NCBI RefSeq assembly: GCF_000321225.1
Contig: NW_004450398.1
Coordinates: forward strand, 1,786,340 to 1,850,339
From: Odobenus rosmarus divergens
Lineage: Eukaryota; Chordata; Mammalia; Carnivora; Odobenidae
DNA length: 64,000 bases
Direction: 5' to 3'
Shown here: one piece after another, positions 12,335 through 23,071 of the stretch
How the letters are laid out: every line of letters begins with the position of its first letter
Numbering within the stretch: the first letter of the stretch is position 1
The notes under the pieces: model-generated
The model's database searches: none
The model's input: only the letters and a program-made list of their open reading frames with translations
Told to the model about the DNA's origin: nothing
Program-made: the position numbers and the translations under genes

Positions 12335-12495
12335 CTCTAGGCTCCACCACTTCTAAGCTGGGCGACTTTGAGCCTCGGATTCCTCATCTGTAAAATGGGG
12401 ATAATACTAGCACCAGTGTGCTAGGGTTTGGGGAGGATAAACCGAGCTCGGGCACGTAAATCGCTTAGCTGGGGTTGGCTCATATGCCGTGGCCA
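12335..12495 (+). repeat. MIR
   Basis: GCTCCACCACTTCTAAGCTGG, TTCCTCATCTGTAAAATGGG and AATACTAGCACC are typical MIR. Confidence 0.75.
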
Positions 12496-12514
12496 GGAAT
12501 TGGGGGTTAGGTTG

Positions 12515-12675
12515 CTATTCTAGCGCCCGCAATGCCGCTCCGCAGCTGTGTGACCTTGGGTAAGTCACTCAGCCTCTCTGGGCTGGGTCTCAGTTGCTTC
12601 TCTGTAGAAGAGCATCATGCTGACTGTATAGGCTGCTGGGGGAGCTTCTCAGCACCTTATAGATGCTCAAAATGG
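12515..12675 (+). repeat. MIR (second, adjacent copy)
   Basis: CAGCTGTGTGACCTTGGGTA, AGTCACTCAGCCTCTCTGG and a terminal ACCTTATAGATGCTC. It lies directly after another MIR. Confidence 0.7.
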
Positions 12676-13059
12676 GCGGGCTCATTGGGGCTGGGAAGCT
12701 GGATGGGTGGGCGGCTCATCTGCCTCAGAGGAGGTTCTACCCCTGGCTGCAAATGGTAGTACCAAAGTCAACCACAGCTGGGATGGGCTAGGAGCAAGTG
12801 GAGAGAGGGCAGGGACCAGCCACAGGAATGTGGAGGATGGAGAGGAGAAATCTGAGGAAGCTCTGCAGAGGAGGCGAGTTCTGAGCTGCGCTGGCAAATG
12901 GGAAGGATTTTAAAACCGACAACGCTCCGTGCTGGGGATGCTGGGGGAGAAATGGCAGGTGGCTCGTGGGGGCGCCAATGCTCTGGCCTTTCCGGAAAGC
13001 CATCTGATAACTTGTAGCCAGAGCCTTAAAGTGATTTCTGTTTCTACCAGATGGGTAAT

Positions 13060-13400
13060 TGCCAGGCTCAGAACCTCTCCCAGGGACTGATAATATACAA
13101 TGTGGACAAAGGTTTATGTATCAGGTTGTTCACTGCAGGGTGGTTCAAAATAATAAAAGTGCCAACAACTTCCATGTCCACCCATGGGTGACAGCTAACC
13201 CCGAGGGACACATCCTTGCAGCGGACCTTTGACATTCTTTGGAAACGGAGCTTCCAGGAACACAGGGGTGTTGCTGAGACCAGGGGGGCCGAGTGTCAAA
13301 AGCAGGACACGAAGTTACACCCACTGTATTATTTCAACTGCTACGTAAGGCATAGAGAAAAGACTGGAAGGGAATCTGCCCGCAGAGGGTTCCCCACCAA
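13060..13400 (+). mobile_element. Old L1M fragment
   Basis: GGTTGTTCACTGCAGGGTGG, ATAATAAAAGTGCCAACAAC and TTCCATGTCCACCCATGGG resemble ancient L1 3' sequence. The right boundary is uncertain. Confidence 0.5.
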
Positions 13401-15710
13401 GGGTTGACCATGTGGGAACTATGGAAAATCCTATTTTTGTGTACTTTGCCAGAGTGTCACCAAAGCGATGCAATCCTTTGGCAATCGGTGCTATAGAGAA
13501 AAAGACAAAAAATAGAACACATCAAAGAAGGAAGGAATGGAGGAGGGAGAAGCTAGTGGGCTGCTGGTTTTACCTCCTAAATAAGTCATGGGTCGCCCAC
13601 TTCTCTCGTGACCCCTCCGTGCTGCGGTGGGCCCCTCCCAACAGTCCCTCCCCTGCAGGTCCAGGCATCTCTTGCAATGAGTCCCATCTGTCACTTCTTG
13701 GCTTTGAACCCTCCTATGCTTGCCACTGCTCCCAGCAGCCAGGCTAAGCTCCCGGAACAGGCTTGGGGGCCTCGGGTGGCCAGGAGGGCAGGCGCTCTGG
13801 GCCCAGGCTCCCGTCAGGGTGCGCTCCTGCCTTTCTGTCCTTCTTTCTCACCATCACCTGTCTGTGCTGAGCCCAGCCTGGCCCAGAAGCCAGCCCGGCA
13901 GAGTGGGACCTCGGCACGAGTAGTGGGTGGAATGAACTAGCCAGGTGGTTTCTACCCTCGCTGGAGGAGTTCGTGGGGACAGGGAACCCAGGGGACCCTC
14001 GCAGGCTGAGTTACCCTTATCAGACCCATTTTCCAGATGAGGAGACGGACGCCGGAGAAGTTGTCTCTTGTACTTTTTGTGCAGGTGGGAGGGCTGGAAA
14101 GGAACGGCCTGCCCACCCGTCCGTCCGTGTGTCTGTCTGCTGGGAGAGCTCGCATCCGTGTCCCCGGGAGCCCACACCCGCCCAGCGGCCAGTCCACACG
14201 CATTTCTGAGTGGCGGTCCTCACGAGGAATGTGGGCCCGTGGTCCCCAGATTTGATTTTTAGAGAGAAGCCATCAATCCAGCTATTTATAGGAGATCTCC
14301 ACTTTGAAGACCTTGGCTCAATTTCTCTTTAAAATCCTGCTCAGGCGGCCCGGAAGCTGCTGGTGGGCTGCACTGGGCGGGGAGCTAGTGGGTGCAGCCG
14401 GGGGGGTAGGGAGGTGGGGGTCTGGTGGGGGGAGCCGGGGCCCAGCAGCGCCCCCCACAGCTGCCTCTGACGCCAGGCCCCCTGCCCCGCTGGCTCCCGC
14501 CCTCAAGGGCCTGCAGGGTCTCCCATCTTCTGTCCGAAGGAGGGCTGGCCGACCTGGGTGGGGGCTACATGGGGCCCCAGGCAGGGCAGCTGGGGGAGGC
14601 CAGGCCCTTCTCACCTCAACCACCGGGGAGAGTCCGTGGTAGGCGCCTGACCTCCTGTGCTCTCCGAGGTAGTCACGAGGTGGTTCTGGGAGGTTCCGTG
14701 GGGGGGTCCCACAGGGGGCCCTGGGCGCCAGGGCGCTGTCCCTGCTCCCACTCCTGCATGCTGGGATCGCCACCTGAAACACCAGCTGGCACCCACGGCC
14801 TCGTCTTTGCCTCTGCTCTCAGCATTCTTCAAGCTGAAAACAACGGGATTTGGAATATATTAAACAAAAGTAATTGGAGGTGTGACAAGTGCCAGGAAGG
14901 AAACCAGTGGAAGCTGGTAGAAGAGAGCAGGGGGCTGACGCTGGGAAACAGGCTCTGGCAGGTGACAAGCGTGCAGTGCTGGGGTGGCCGGGGGTGTAGC
15001 TGCTGCAGGTGCCCAGGTGGGGGAGGGTCGCCCGGAAGGAAGGTGGGTGCACAGGGCCTGTCCCGGGAAAGGGCTCGGTCTTCCGGATGTGGCTGCAGTG
15101 AGGGATGGAGCGTGACCAAGGCTCGTTCTCGACTGCCCTTCGGTCACCTGAGGGCTGTACAAGGACTCCATGGCTCAGCCCCACCCCAGAGGCGCTGGCT
15201 CGAGGCACCGGAGAGGGGCCTGGGCATCGGGTACTTTACAAAGCCCCTCCTTGCCTCTAGCCAGGCTGCTGCTGAGGACTTCCAGCAAGGTGCCCCCAGG
15301 CCAGGCCGGGTGTTGGGTGCTCGGCTTACTTGTCCCCACCATACCACCGAGGCCCCTGCCAGGGCTGGTCCCGGTTTACCCACGCGCTCAAGGCCGAGTG
15401 GCTGAGGAGTAACGGTGCAGGGACCTGAACCTGGTCTGCTGGCTCTGAAGCCACTCGGTCCTGCGTGAGGCTCCGTTGGAGGCAGGGATGTATCAGCAGC
15501 AGCTGTTCCAGCTCGGACACCTGGGGAGGGTGGGGGGGACACAGTTTCTAATGGCGGCAAAGTACAGCCCTCAACTGCTCCTGTCCTTGTCGATGGGCCC
15601 TGGCAGTTTCTTTCAGAGGTCTCTGGCTGCCCTTGGGAAGGCCTGGAAGACACCAGACCGAAGACAAATAGGATGAGCTTTGGGAATTTGGGACTATGTC
15701 CAAGAATGGC

Positions 15711-15759
15711 TCCATCCATCCATCCATCCATCCCTCCTTCCATCCATCCATCCATCCAA
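15711..15759. repeat. (CCAT)n microsatellite
   Basis: CATC tetramers interrupted once by TCCCTCCTT. Confidence 0.95.
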
Positions 15760-15866
15760 CACACATTCAGAGACAGCCCACGGCATGCCGGGTCCTATAC
15801 CCAGCCTCGGGGAGGCTGGGTCAAATAAGACACAAGCCTTGCCTTTAGGTGAGTCTAATGGAGAAG

Positions 15867-15925
15867 GAAGATGAAAAAAAAAAAAAAAACACCACAAAAA
15901 CACAAAAAACCAACCCAAAAACCTG
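15867..15925. repeat. A-rich tract
   Basis: A run of about 17 A followed by A/C-rich sequence; no SINE body or flanking duplication seen. Confidence 0.8.
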
Positions 15926-16239
15926 GCACCACCTGTGACCTACGATGTGTGTGCCACAGCAGCGTCCCCAGCTGGTGGCCTGGAGATTTTAAGGCGTCCA
16001 AGGACACACACTTCCAAAACGGAGTCCCAGACTGAGCTGCTGCTTCTCTTGGATCAGTCCTTCCGATCCTGTGAGACAGGAAGTCTCGGTTGGGTGCTCA
16101 CAGGTCTGGAACACTCGCTGGTCTCCCGATTAGAGAGACAGGCAGGCCTTGGGCCCGGAGCCCATGGCCAGTAATGGGAGGTGGTGCAGACTTAACGTGT
16201 ATTGTACGTACTTGTACAGGATCTTTAATTTCTGGCAAA

Positions 16240-16705
16240 TATAGTGGGTTGAATGGTGACTCTCCCCCGCCCCCAAAAGATATGTCCCCGTCCCCACCCC
16301 CAGCACCTGGGAATGTGAGCTTGTTTGGAAATAGGGTCTTTGGAGATGTAATGAAGTTAAGGATCTCTAGGTGAGATCATCCTGGATCAGACGGGGTCCC
16401 AAATCCAACGACTGGCATCCTTCTAAGAGAAGGGAGGTCTACATCGGGGGACAGAGGGAGGAAGAACCGCGTGAAGACACGCGCAGAGACCGGAGTGAGG
16501 CGGCCACATGCCAGGATGGCCAGCAACACCAGAAGCCAGGAGGGAGGTGGGGAACAGATGCTCCCTCTGAGCCCCCAGAGGAAACCAGCCCACCGACCCC
16601 TTGATCTCAGACCTCTGGTCTCCAGAGCGGTGGGAACACATTCGTGTTATTTTGAGCCGCGTGGTTTGTGGTCATTTGTTACGGTGGCCCTGGGAAACAC
16701 ACACA
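16240..16705 (+). mobile_element. MLT1-like MaLR solo LTR
   Basis: TATAGTGGGTTGAATGGTGAC at the start, then TTGTTTGGAAATAGGGTCTT, GATGTAATGAAGTTAAGG, a middle with GACTGGCATCCTTCTAAGAG, and the end block GTTACGGTGGCCCTGGGAAAC. Flanks GCAAA (16235-16239) and GCAAG (16706-16710) fit a 5-bp target duplication. Confidence 0.8.
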
Positions 16706-17604
16706 GCAAGTGGGGCTGGTTTTGTGTTTTGGTTTCCAGTGGTAAAGTCTCTCCCTTTCTCAGCACATTGAATTTATAAGGTCGGTCAAGAGTCGAGGGA
16801 GTGATAGCTCAGGTATGTTGAGGCAGGCACCGTCTGGAGGGAAAGCGGGCTGAGCCAGGTGGCGTGGGGCCCAGGAGCAGGGTGGGCTAAGGGCCACAGC
16901 GCTCAGGTTCTGGGGTGGGTGAGGTGCCTGGAGGGCAAGGGGGGGCCTCCTGCTGCCCCCCTCTTGCACCCTAGGGTAAATTCCTGGGAAGCCCCACGTG
17001 TTCCCGTCTGGGTGATTCAGACCTCTCTTCCTTGGGAGAGAGGCGCTTCAGATAGGGTTTTTTCCCACCGCTCTCAAGGGCCACGAGGTGTCGGGACAGG
17101 AGGGGAAGGGGGTTTCCAGCAGGCGGTCGCCGGGAAGCCATCTTCCCTGAGCATGGGACCCAAGGTCATTCGCTGGCAGGATGCTGCCCGCCCACCCTCA
17201 CCTGCTCCTCCACCTTCCAGGTGCCATCAGAAGATGCAGGGACAGGCCGGCCAGGCACCTGCACCAGGGCAGACCCCCGCAGGCCTCAGCTCCTGGCAGA
17301 CTCCTGCCAGGCACTAGGTGGCCCCTTCTTGCACTGTGAGGGCACACAGTGCTCCGGGTGAAGCCCCTGAACCTGGTGTGGGTGCTTCCCAGCCTGCCTT
17401 ACAGACGGGAACCAGGGACTGGGAGAGCAAAGTGACTCGTCCCAGGCCACCAAGCAAGCCCAAGGCCTTTCCCAGGTTTGAGCCTGGGCTGGGAAGGGGG
17501 CGGGGGAAGCCGTCACGGAGGGTGTCATGCTCAGAGCTCCCCAGCCCCCTGCCCTGAGCTGAGCCCTTTGCCTGTGTGACTCCCTCCAGCCTCACGACCC
17601 TCAA

Positions 17605-17730
17605 GGCAGGCTCAGTCCTGTCCTTACTTTGCAGACGTGGAGACCCAAGCACAGGCAGGTGACCTGGCCGTGGCCATGGCCGCAAGGCTGCTGAGTGCCA
17701 GAGTCTGGCTCCAAATTCTGCCCCATGAAG
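17605..17730 (-). repeat. MIR fragment (antisense)
   Basis: CTTACTTTGCAGACGTGGAG followed by CAGGTGACCTGGCC and AGTGCCAGAGTCTGGCTCC resembles antisense MIR. Confidence 0.45.
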
Positions 17731-18009
17731 AGAAACCGACATTTCTCGAAGAGCCGGGAGGCAGAAGAGGAAAGAGCCACCCCTCTGGGGTCACATGCAC
17801 CGCGCAGAGGGCCTTCAGCCAGACCACATCTCAGGGTCTTGGGGACTGGCTCTGGGGAAGGGGATGGCTGTGATTGTGGACAAGCGTTCCAGATGGTTCC
17901 AGCACCCGTTCACCTGAGAACTACGGCTTCACCTCCTTCTTCCTGTAAACAGCCCAAGGACACTTGGCCCAGCAGCCAAGGTCTCAGATGGCGTGGGCAG
18001 CACGAAGCA

Positions 18010-18090
18010 CACAGGCCTGGACTTGCACTCTAGGGCCCTTGGGAAGGTTGCTGAGCCCCACGGGGCCTCCGTTTCCTCATCTGTGTTGCC
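18010..18090 (+). repeat. MIR fragment
   Basis: CTGGACTTGCACTCTAGGG and GGCCTCCGTTTCCTCATCTG resemble MIR; short and diverged. Confidence 0.45.
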
Positions 18091-19011
18091 GGCCCCTGCC
18101 CTTCGCCCCTCACTCCCGGTTCCTGCCTCCACAACCCAGGGACCTGGCCCTTGGCTGGCCCAGAACCCCCTCTGGAGGGAGCCCCCAACACCCATTGTCC
18201 CCAGTTCTGCCCCCTGTGAGGCCTGTCTTCCCCCTTCTCCGGAGGATCCTTCCAGCAAGTTCCTTTTTCTAAAGTGAAGTCAACGAAACCCGTGCATGCC
18301 CACGTGCCCGCAAAGCAGGGCTACTCTGGGGATGGGTGAGGCAGCACCCCATGCCTTGTGGGCAGACTTCCGAGGAACTGAGCCCCACCCTCCGCAGCAG
18401 CCTCCACCTTCTGCCATAAACGCAACTCCTGGCACGAGGCCAGCATCCCGTTTATGTTCTGGACTCAGTTCGGGTTTTACCTCAAGGCCCAGAAGGTCCT
18501 ACCTGTTTCTGGGCCAGGTTTAAGCTGGAGAACCTGTGAACCCATTTCCAGGGATTTCCGGAGCTCACGCAGGTGCTTGTCAATGTGTTCTAGAACAGTG
18601 CCTGCCCAGGACAGACTTCACCGGACTCTGTCCCCGGTGGCGAGCCCTTCCCACTTCCCCTGGCCCAGCGGCACGTGTGAGCAATGATGCCGAGGTTCCC
18701 TGTCCCCGGCCCTCCTGTGCCAGGCCCCAATCCGCAGGTGCAGAACCTGAGGCTTGGATGGAGAGCCCCCTGCACCTCGGTGGGCATGGGGCACCTTCTG
18801 AGCGCAGCCAGCTGCCCCTGGGCTCTCCCAGCCCAGCCCCGGCCCCTCCCAGGAGCTGGTGGATACCTGGCCTGCGGTGGGCGCAGGTAGAGGCCCTGCC
18901 GCCGCAACGGGCCATGGGGTGAGGCTGCAGAGAACCTTCCCGTCGCCGGGCCACGGCCTCCCTACCACAGTGCCATGGAGCAGCACCCACATTCCTGGTA
19001 ACTTTCTCTCT

Positions 19012-19017
19012 TTTATT
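19012..19017 (-). terminator. Candidate poly(A) signal AATAAA (distal)
   Basis: Minus-strand AATAAA, followed after about 20 nt by AATGTGGGTGCTG and later ACTGTGGTAGG, a GU-rich context typical of cleavage sites. If used, it gives a 3' UTR of about 3.27 kb. Confidence 0.45.
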
Positions 19018-19273
19018 GCCAAGTTCAAATTTACCAGGAAGTTCCAGTTTTCATTTCCACCCTCGTGTTCAGTGCCCACAGAACATGAGTCACGCTGGCG
19101 AGAGCAGGTACTTCCCTGGAATGGTCCCTTAGCCCAGAAGCGTGAGCGCTTCCTAACCCCTGCTCCTCCTTGGGACAAGAATTATTTACCTATTTTCACC
19201 TCAGGGGGAATGAACATAAGGAACCCTGATAGTTTATGCCCAATGTCAACATGACTACATTAAGTATTTCTTA

Positions 19274-19279
19274 TTTATT
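19274..19279 (-). terminator. Candidate poly(A) signal AATAAA (middle)
   Basis: Minus-strand AATAAA (plus TTTATT), followed downstream on the mRNA strand by TG-containing sequence (TAATGTAGTCATGTTGAC) that could serve as the GU-rich downstream element. Confidence 0.45.
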
Positions 19280-19319
19280 GCGTCTAGAGAAAAAGATGAG
19301 AATCCGTTCACGCCGTGCC

Positions 19320-19325
19320 TTTATT
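19320..19325 (-). terminator. Candidate poly(A) signal AATAAA (proximal)
   Basis: TTTATT on the plus strand, so AATAAA on the CLEC16A mRNA strand, about 2.95 kb after the stop codon. A second AATAAA lies 46 nt further on. Use of this one is inference. Confidence 0.45.
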
Positions 19326-22271
19326 TCTAACAGTGCATCGTGAGACCTTAGAGAAATCTAGTGTATGTCTTTAACGAGGTAGGTCTCTTCACTCCCGCCG
19401 GGTGGAGGGGGGTTGCTAATGCAGGGACTGGGGCTGGGGGGAGCTGCCTTCTGCAGAGAGCAGGGAACAGACAGGCTGGGCGGAGGGAAAGGGAGAAGGG
19501 AAGGCCTGCAGTGGTGGACGCCCTCCTCCTGCCCCTCCCTGGGATGGCGTCTCTGCCCCACATCCTTGCTGGGGCTTTGGGGCTGGTGCTGGAGAGCTCC
19601 TGGCCTCACCCCATCTGACCTTCAGCGAGAGGTGCCCTCGCTCGCGCGAGCCCCTACACTGTAAGGACATAGGCTTCTCCACACAACGTTCAAAGCTGAG
19701 GTCTGAGGGTTCATGTGGCCAACCCTGCCCCTGACTTCGCAAACCCAACGGGCCCAATGGACTTGAAGAGGGTGGGACGTGGAGACAGATGGTAGGCCGC
19801 GTGGGCTCGCCGAGCTTGGCCCCAGAAATCTGAGTCCAGGAGGGCACGGTCCCCAGTCCTGCTCTGCAAGGACTCACAGCTCTACCTCTCTCTGCCCGGC
19901 CCCAGAGTCCCGGCACACCCTGTCTGGGCTGGCCTGCCTCGGCGAGCCCCTGCTGTTAGGTTTGCGGGGTGCTCCCAAAGACACAGTGTGCCTGCGGCCA
20001 CCATGATGGTCAAGACCTAGCAAGGCAGGTCCTTCATCAGAGCCAAGATGGCTGCCTGCCTCCTGTAGACCCCAGACCTCCTCATACAAGGACGCATGAA
20101 TCCTCCTCACCCGCACGCAAGGTGACAGGGAGCCCCTGGTTAAGGAAGTCCCCACCCCACGCCCCAAGGCGTCCTGCTGGGGCAAGCCGCAGGACCTACG
20201 CTGCAAGCCCACCTCTGGGGCATGCCTGCCCTTGGCAGGTGGCACATTTCGTTCAACTCCACCCTCCGGGTCTCGGCAATGGTGCCGCAGGACCTCCCAC
20301 CATGCTGTCCCCAACTCCTTCAGTGCTCGGTGGCTGTGGAGCCGCTGGGAGCCACTGGATTTCAGAGGGCAGGCCGGTGGTCCTGGAGGGGGGCCTGTTC
20401 TTTACAATAATGCCACTGGGCTGGGAAGTTACTTGCCTTCCGTCATTTCTGCTGCCCCAGAGTCCCTGCAAAACCAGAGCGCCAGCCTGCTCTTCTATCC
20501 AAGCAAAGGATCCGATAGGATGGGTGGCCGGCTGCAGGCCTCTGTGGCTGATGACATGCCCTTTCTCGTCAGGGACCGCCTGACCCCTTCTTCCATCCCA
20601 CCTGCCTCTCCTTGCTGTGGGGCTCTGCGGATGGTCACGGCTCATCCCTCCTGCCAAGGCCCCTGGAATTTCTGCCGGCACACCTCCTTCTCAGGGCTGG
20701 GTCTCTTCCCCATTGAAGCGGGGCGGGCACAGCTACTCAGAGGACTTCTGCTGGTGGAGAGCCCCGTCCCCACGGGCGCCACGGTCCTCCTTGGCGGGTT
20801 CTGCTGCCACCGCAGGGTGAGGGAGGCCATGAGGCCTGTGGTCCTTGAACAGGCCAACGGTCCCCGGGCCCGGGTGTGCTGGCACTGTGGGCGGGCACAC
20901 GAGGAGGAAAGTGTGGAAGGTCTTGGCGCTGACCCGGGAGAGGCAAAGGTCACCGGGCTGGGCCTGGCTACGCAGACAGGAACGGCGCAGGTGCACGATG
21001 AGATACGTCGGAGAACCGGCCCGCGCGCGCCTGGCTCAAATGGAGAAGCAACTGGGGAGTTTCCATTTGAAAAATCAGCTTGTGTCGGCAGCGGCAGCCG
21101 AGAGGGAGAGCGGCACACCTGAGCTCCCAGGACAACTGGTCGAGACGGGACGTGTCCCTGTGGCGGGCGGGACCTGGCCCTTGGGCATCGCCCTGCATTG
21201 CAGCCTCTGCACACACGTAGACGGGCGCAGGCCACATGGAAGACGGCCTCTGGGGCCTCCTCTTTCCATCACGGCCACGGGGCCGGGGTCTGCGCGGTCC
21301 CAGATGGTTCTCTCTAGACGAAGAGAGGTGGTAAGAACTGAAGGTGATGCTGCGAAGCCGTCCTGACTGGTTTCAGTCCAGAGAGATGAAGGATGGGTCC
21401 TGAGTGGGGAGCTGGCTGCATCGGCCCCTTTCCTGGGAAGATTTTTTCAGGAAACAAGGCAAGGTGACTTGGCTACCGCGACAGAGAAACTTTTGGCCCT
21501 CTCAGCTCTGGGTGTACCTGAGAATACATGTATCTCCCTTATCTTTGTTTAAAAAATAAGCCAAACTTTCCAGGAAGGTACTTATCATTTCACAGGCTCG
21601 CACAGTTAGCGAGTGGTAGAGAAGGAAACAGGGAAAGCCAGACCGAGAGCTTTAGAACACAACGCTGGGAAGTTTGAGGGAAAATGAAAATGAAATCTTA
21701 ACAGTAATATTATACTTTTAACATGACATCAAACCGTAAGAGCTGAGGATTCTTTTTTTGGACTTATTATTTTTTTTAAATAGCTGCTTTTTAAATAAAT
21801 GCTTTTTATCTGCTGCCAAAAGCGGAAATAAATATCCAAAGGAGATGCTTATCGAAGTTTGTTTCTCTACAAATTTCTACCCAAAGTGACTTGGTCCAGT
21901 TGTTCCGGGCACACTGGGCGTGGTGGCCGAGGAGCTCCCAGACCGGGGTGGCTGGCTGATGAAGAGAGGGGGCGGGGGTCCTGCGACCCCAGGGTCGTCA
22001 GGCTCAGAGACCAGGAGGCCGCCCTCCTCCCCGAGGCAGCTGCCTGGTCATCTGGGCTCACTGGGGTGTCTCCCCCAGGTCCAGCCTGCTCTCCAAGAGG
22101 TGCAAAGTGAAACGGGGAATTCAAACGAAGTGAAGGAGCGCGAGAAGAGATAGCAGCCGTGGTTCCTGGGGCCGCGGGGACTGTGGGTGCTCCCGACGTG
22201 TCTCTGAGTCAGCTGTACTGGGTCCCTGCCAGCAGGCCCCCACACACAAAGGGAGGCTACACGGCGCCCGC

Positions 22272-22597
22272 TCACTGCTCGGCGGGGCCCGTTGGCTCCG
22301 GGTGTGCGGCCTCCTCGCCTAGCTGCGCGGGGATGCCGGTGAGGGTGCGGAGGCTATGGGGGTCGACGGGGGGGATGAGGGTCAGCGACTCCACGCTCAG
22401 CGTGTCGGCAGTGTCCTCACAGAGCAGGGAGATGGTGGGCTGCTGGGCGGGGATGAGGCTGGGGGACAGGTTGACTGTTTCCGTGTCTGCGCTCCTTGCC
22501 AGGCTCTTGCTGGGCCTGGCCTCTGCGTCCATGTCACTGATGATCACCAACTGGCTGGGAAGATGAGGCTGAGGCTGTTCCATAGTCACGGGGTCAT
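22272..22597 (-). CDS. CLEC16A: CLEC16A terminal coding exon (C-terminal end of protein)
   Basis: Last coding exon, read on the minus strand. The intron ends in a pyrimidine tract followed by CCCGCCCAG, and the exon opens with ATGACCCC. One G carried from the previous exon completes the first codon (Asp). It encodes 108 residues, starting DDPVTMEQPQPHLPSQLVI and including the marker stretches QPTISLLCEDTADTLSVES and LTLIPPVDPHSLRTLTG, then ends in TGA at 22274-22272. These stretches closely match the extreme C-terminus of mammalian CLEC16A as I recall it. CLEC16A is a membrane-associated endolysosomal protein that works with the E3 ligase RNF41/NRDP1 and USP8 in mitophagy and autophagy; its C-terminal tail is intrinsically disordered. 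The end appears shorter than in human: after HSLRTLTG only one Glu-Pro-rich unit remains where human has two. The in-frame ATG further upstream (22628) is intronic and is not a start. Identification is from remembered family sequence, not a search. Confidence 0.93.
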
Positions 22598-23036
22598 CTG
22601 GGCGGGGGGAGAAAGAACAAGGGTACACTTAGCCCCGGGATACTCTGTTCCCGTCCTGCACAGAGGCCCAGGGATATCTGGGTGGGAGATGGTGGTTCTG
22701 GGGGGGGGACAGCTTGTCTCCACTTCCTCCTTCTGGGGACACATGAGCTGGTAAATCCAGTCTTCCCTAGGCCTGGGGAGAAATCTGTCAGGGCCCAGGG
22801 TTACCCTGACCTGTGATATGAGAGAACAATTAGGGGCTTGTGCAGAATCAATGGGCAGAGTATGGTGCCAGGAAGTGGCCCGGGTGGTCTCCTTGTTAAG
22901 GGAGAGTCTTGGACCACCTGCCCAATGAGTAAATATGTGTTTAGGGAGGAAATGGGCTTGGGTGTGCTTATCACTTCAGGCCATTTCCAGAGCCTACATT
23001 TGGTACATTTACCCAAGGGGGAACTCACTGTGATAT

Positions 23037-23071
23037 TAAAAAACAAAACAAAACAAAACGACAACAAAAAG
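23037..23071. repeat. (AAAAC)n short repeat
   Basis: AAAACAAAACAAAACAAAAC in the last CLEC16A intron. Confidence 0.85.

Larger units (their letters stand above)
1..18990. other. GC-rich intergenic DNA downstream of CLEC16A
   Basis: No coding exon, RNA gene or promoter could be supported here. In human the neighbouring genes beyond CLEC16A are RMI2, SOCS1 and the protamine cluster; none of them is visible in this window. Very few stops in GC-rich sequence give long open frames in several registers at once (for example 6866-7885 and 14425-15405 plus), with low-complexity Pro/Gly/Ser/Arg-rich translations and no domain. The block carries MIR, L2, L1 and MLT1 fragments, one SINEC at 10.1 kb, pyrimidine repeats and G-rich runs. 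1-2290 and 5500-6230 show nothing but GC-rich unique sequence. Confidence 0.6.
19000..22271 (-). other. CLEC16A: CLEC16A 3' untranslated region (approximate far end)
   Basis: The region immediately after the TGA holds no recognised coding continuation and runs to a cluster of AATAAA hexamers on the minus strand near 19.3 and 19.0 kb. A length of about 3 kb fits the long 3' UTR known for mammalian CLEC16A. Composition is mixed: 20700-21350 is GC- and CpG-rich, while 21650-21870 is AT-rich and on the mRNA strand contains ATTTA motifs (in AGCATTTATTTA and ATATTTATTTC), which could act as AU-rich elements. No SINE or L1 insertion was seen in it. The far boundary is inferred only from poly(A) signals; transcript data would be needed to fix it. 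Confidence 0.65.

Noticed and set aside
14425..15405. 326-codon plus-strand open frame
   Set aside because: Same reason: overlapping open frames on both strands and no recognisable family. The translation reads as low-complexity Gly/Pro/Arg.
15711..15759. Regularly spaced short repeats as a CRISPR-like array
   Set aside because: Plain CCAT microsatellite with no spacers, in a mammalian genome.
20232..21122. 296-codon plus-strand open frame antisense to the CLEC16A 3' UTR
   Set aside because: Coincides with a CpG-rich stretch where stops are rare; no domain and no start context of note.
22598..22628. Upstream ATG in frame with the terminal CLEC16A exon
   Set aside because: This ATG lies in the intron, before the acceptor AG; the peptide MYPCSF is not part of the protein.
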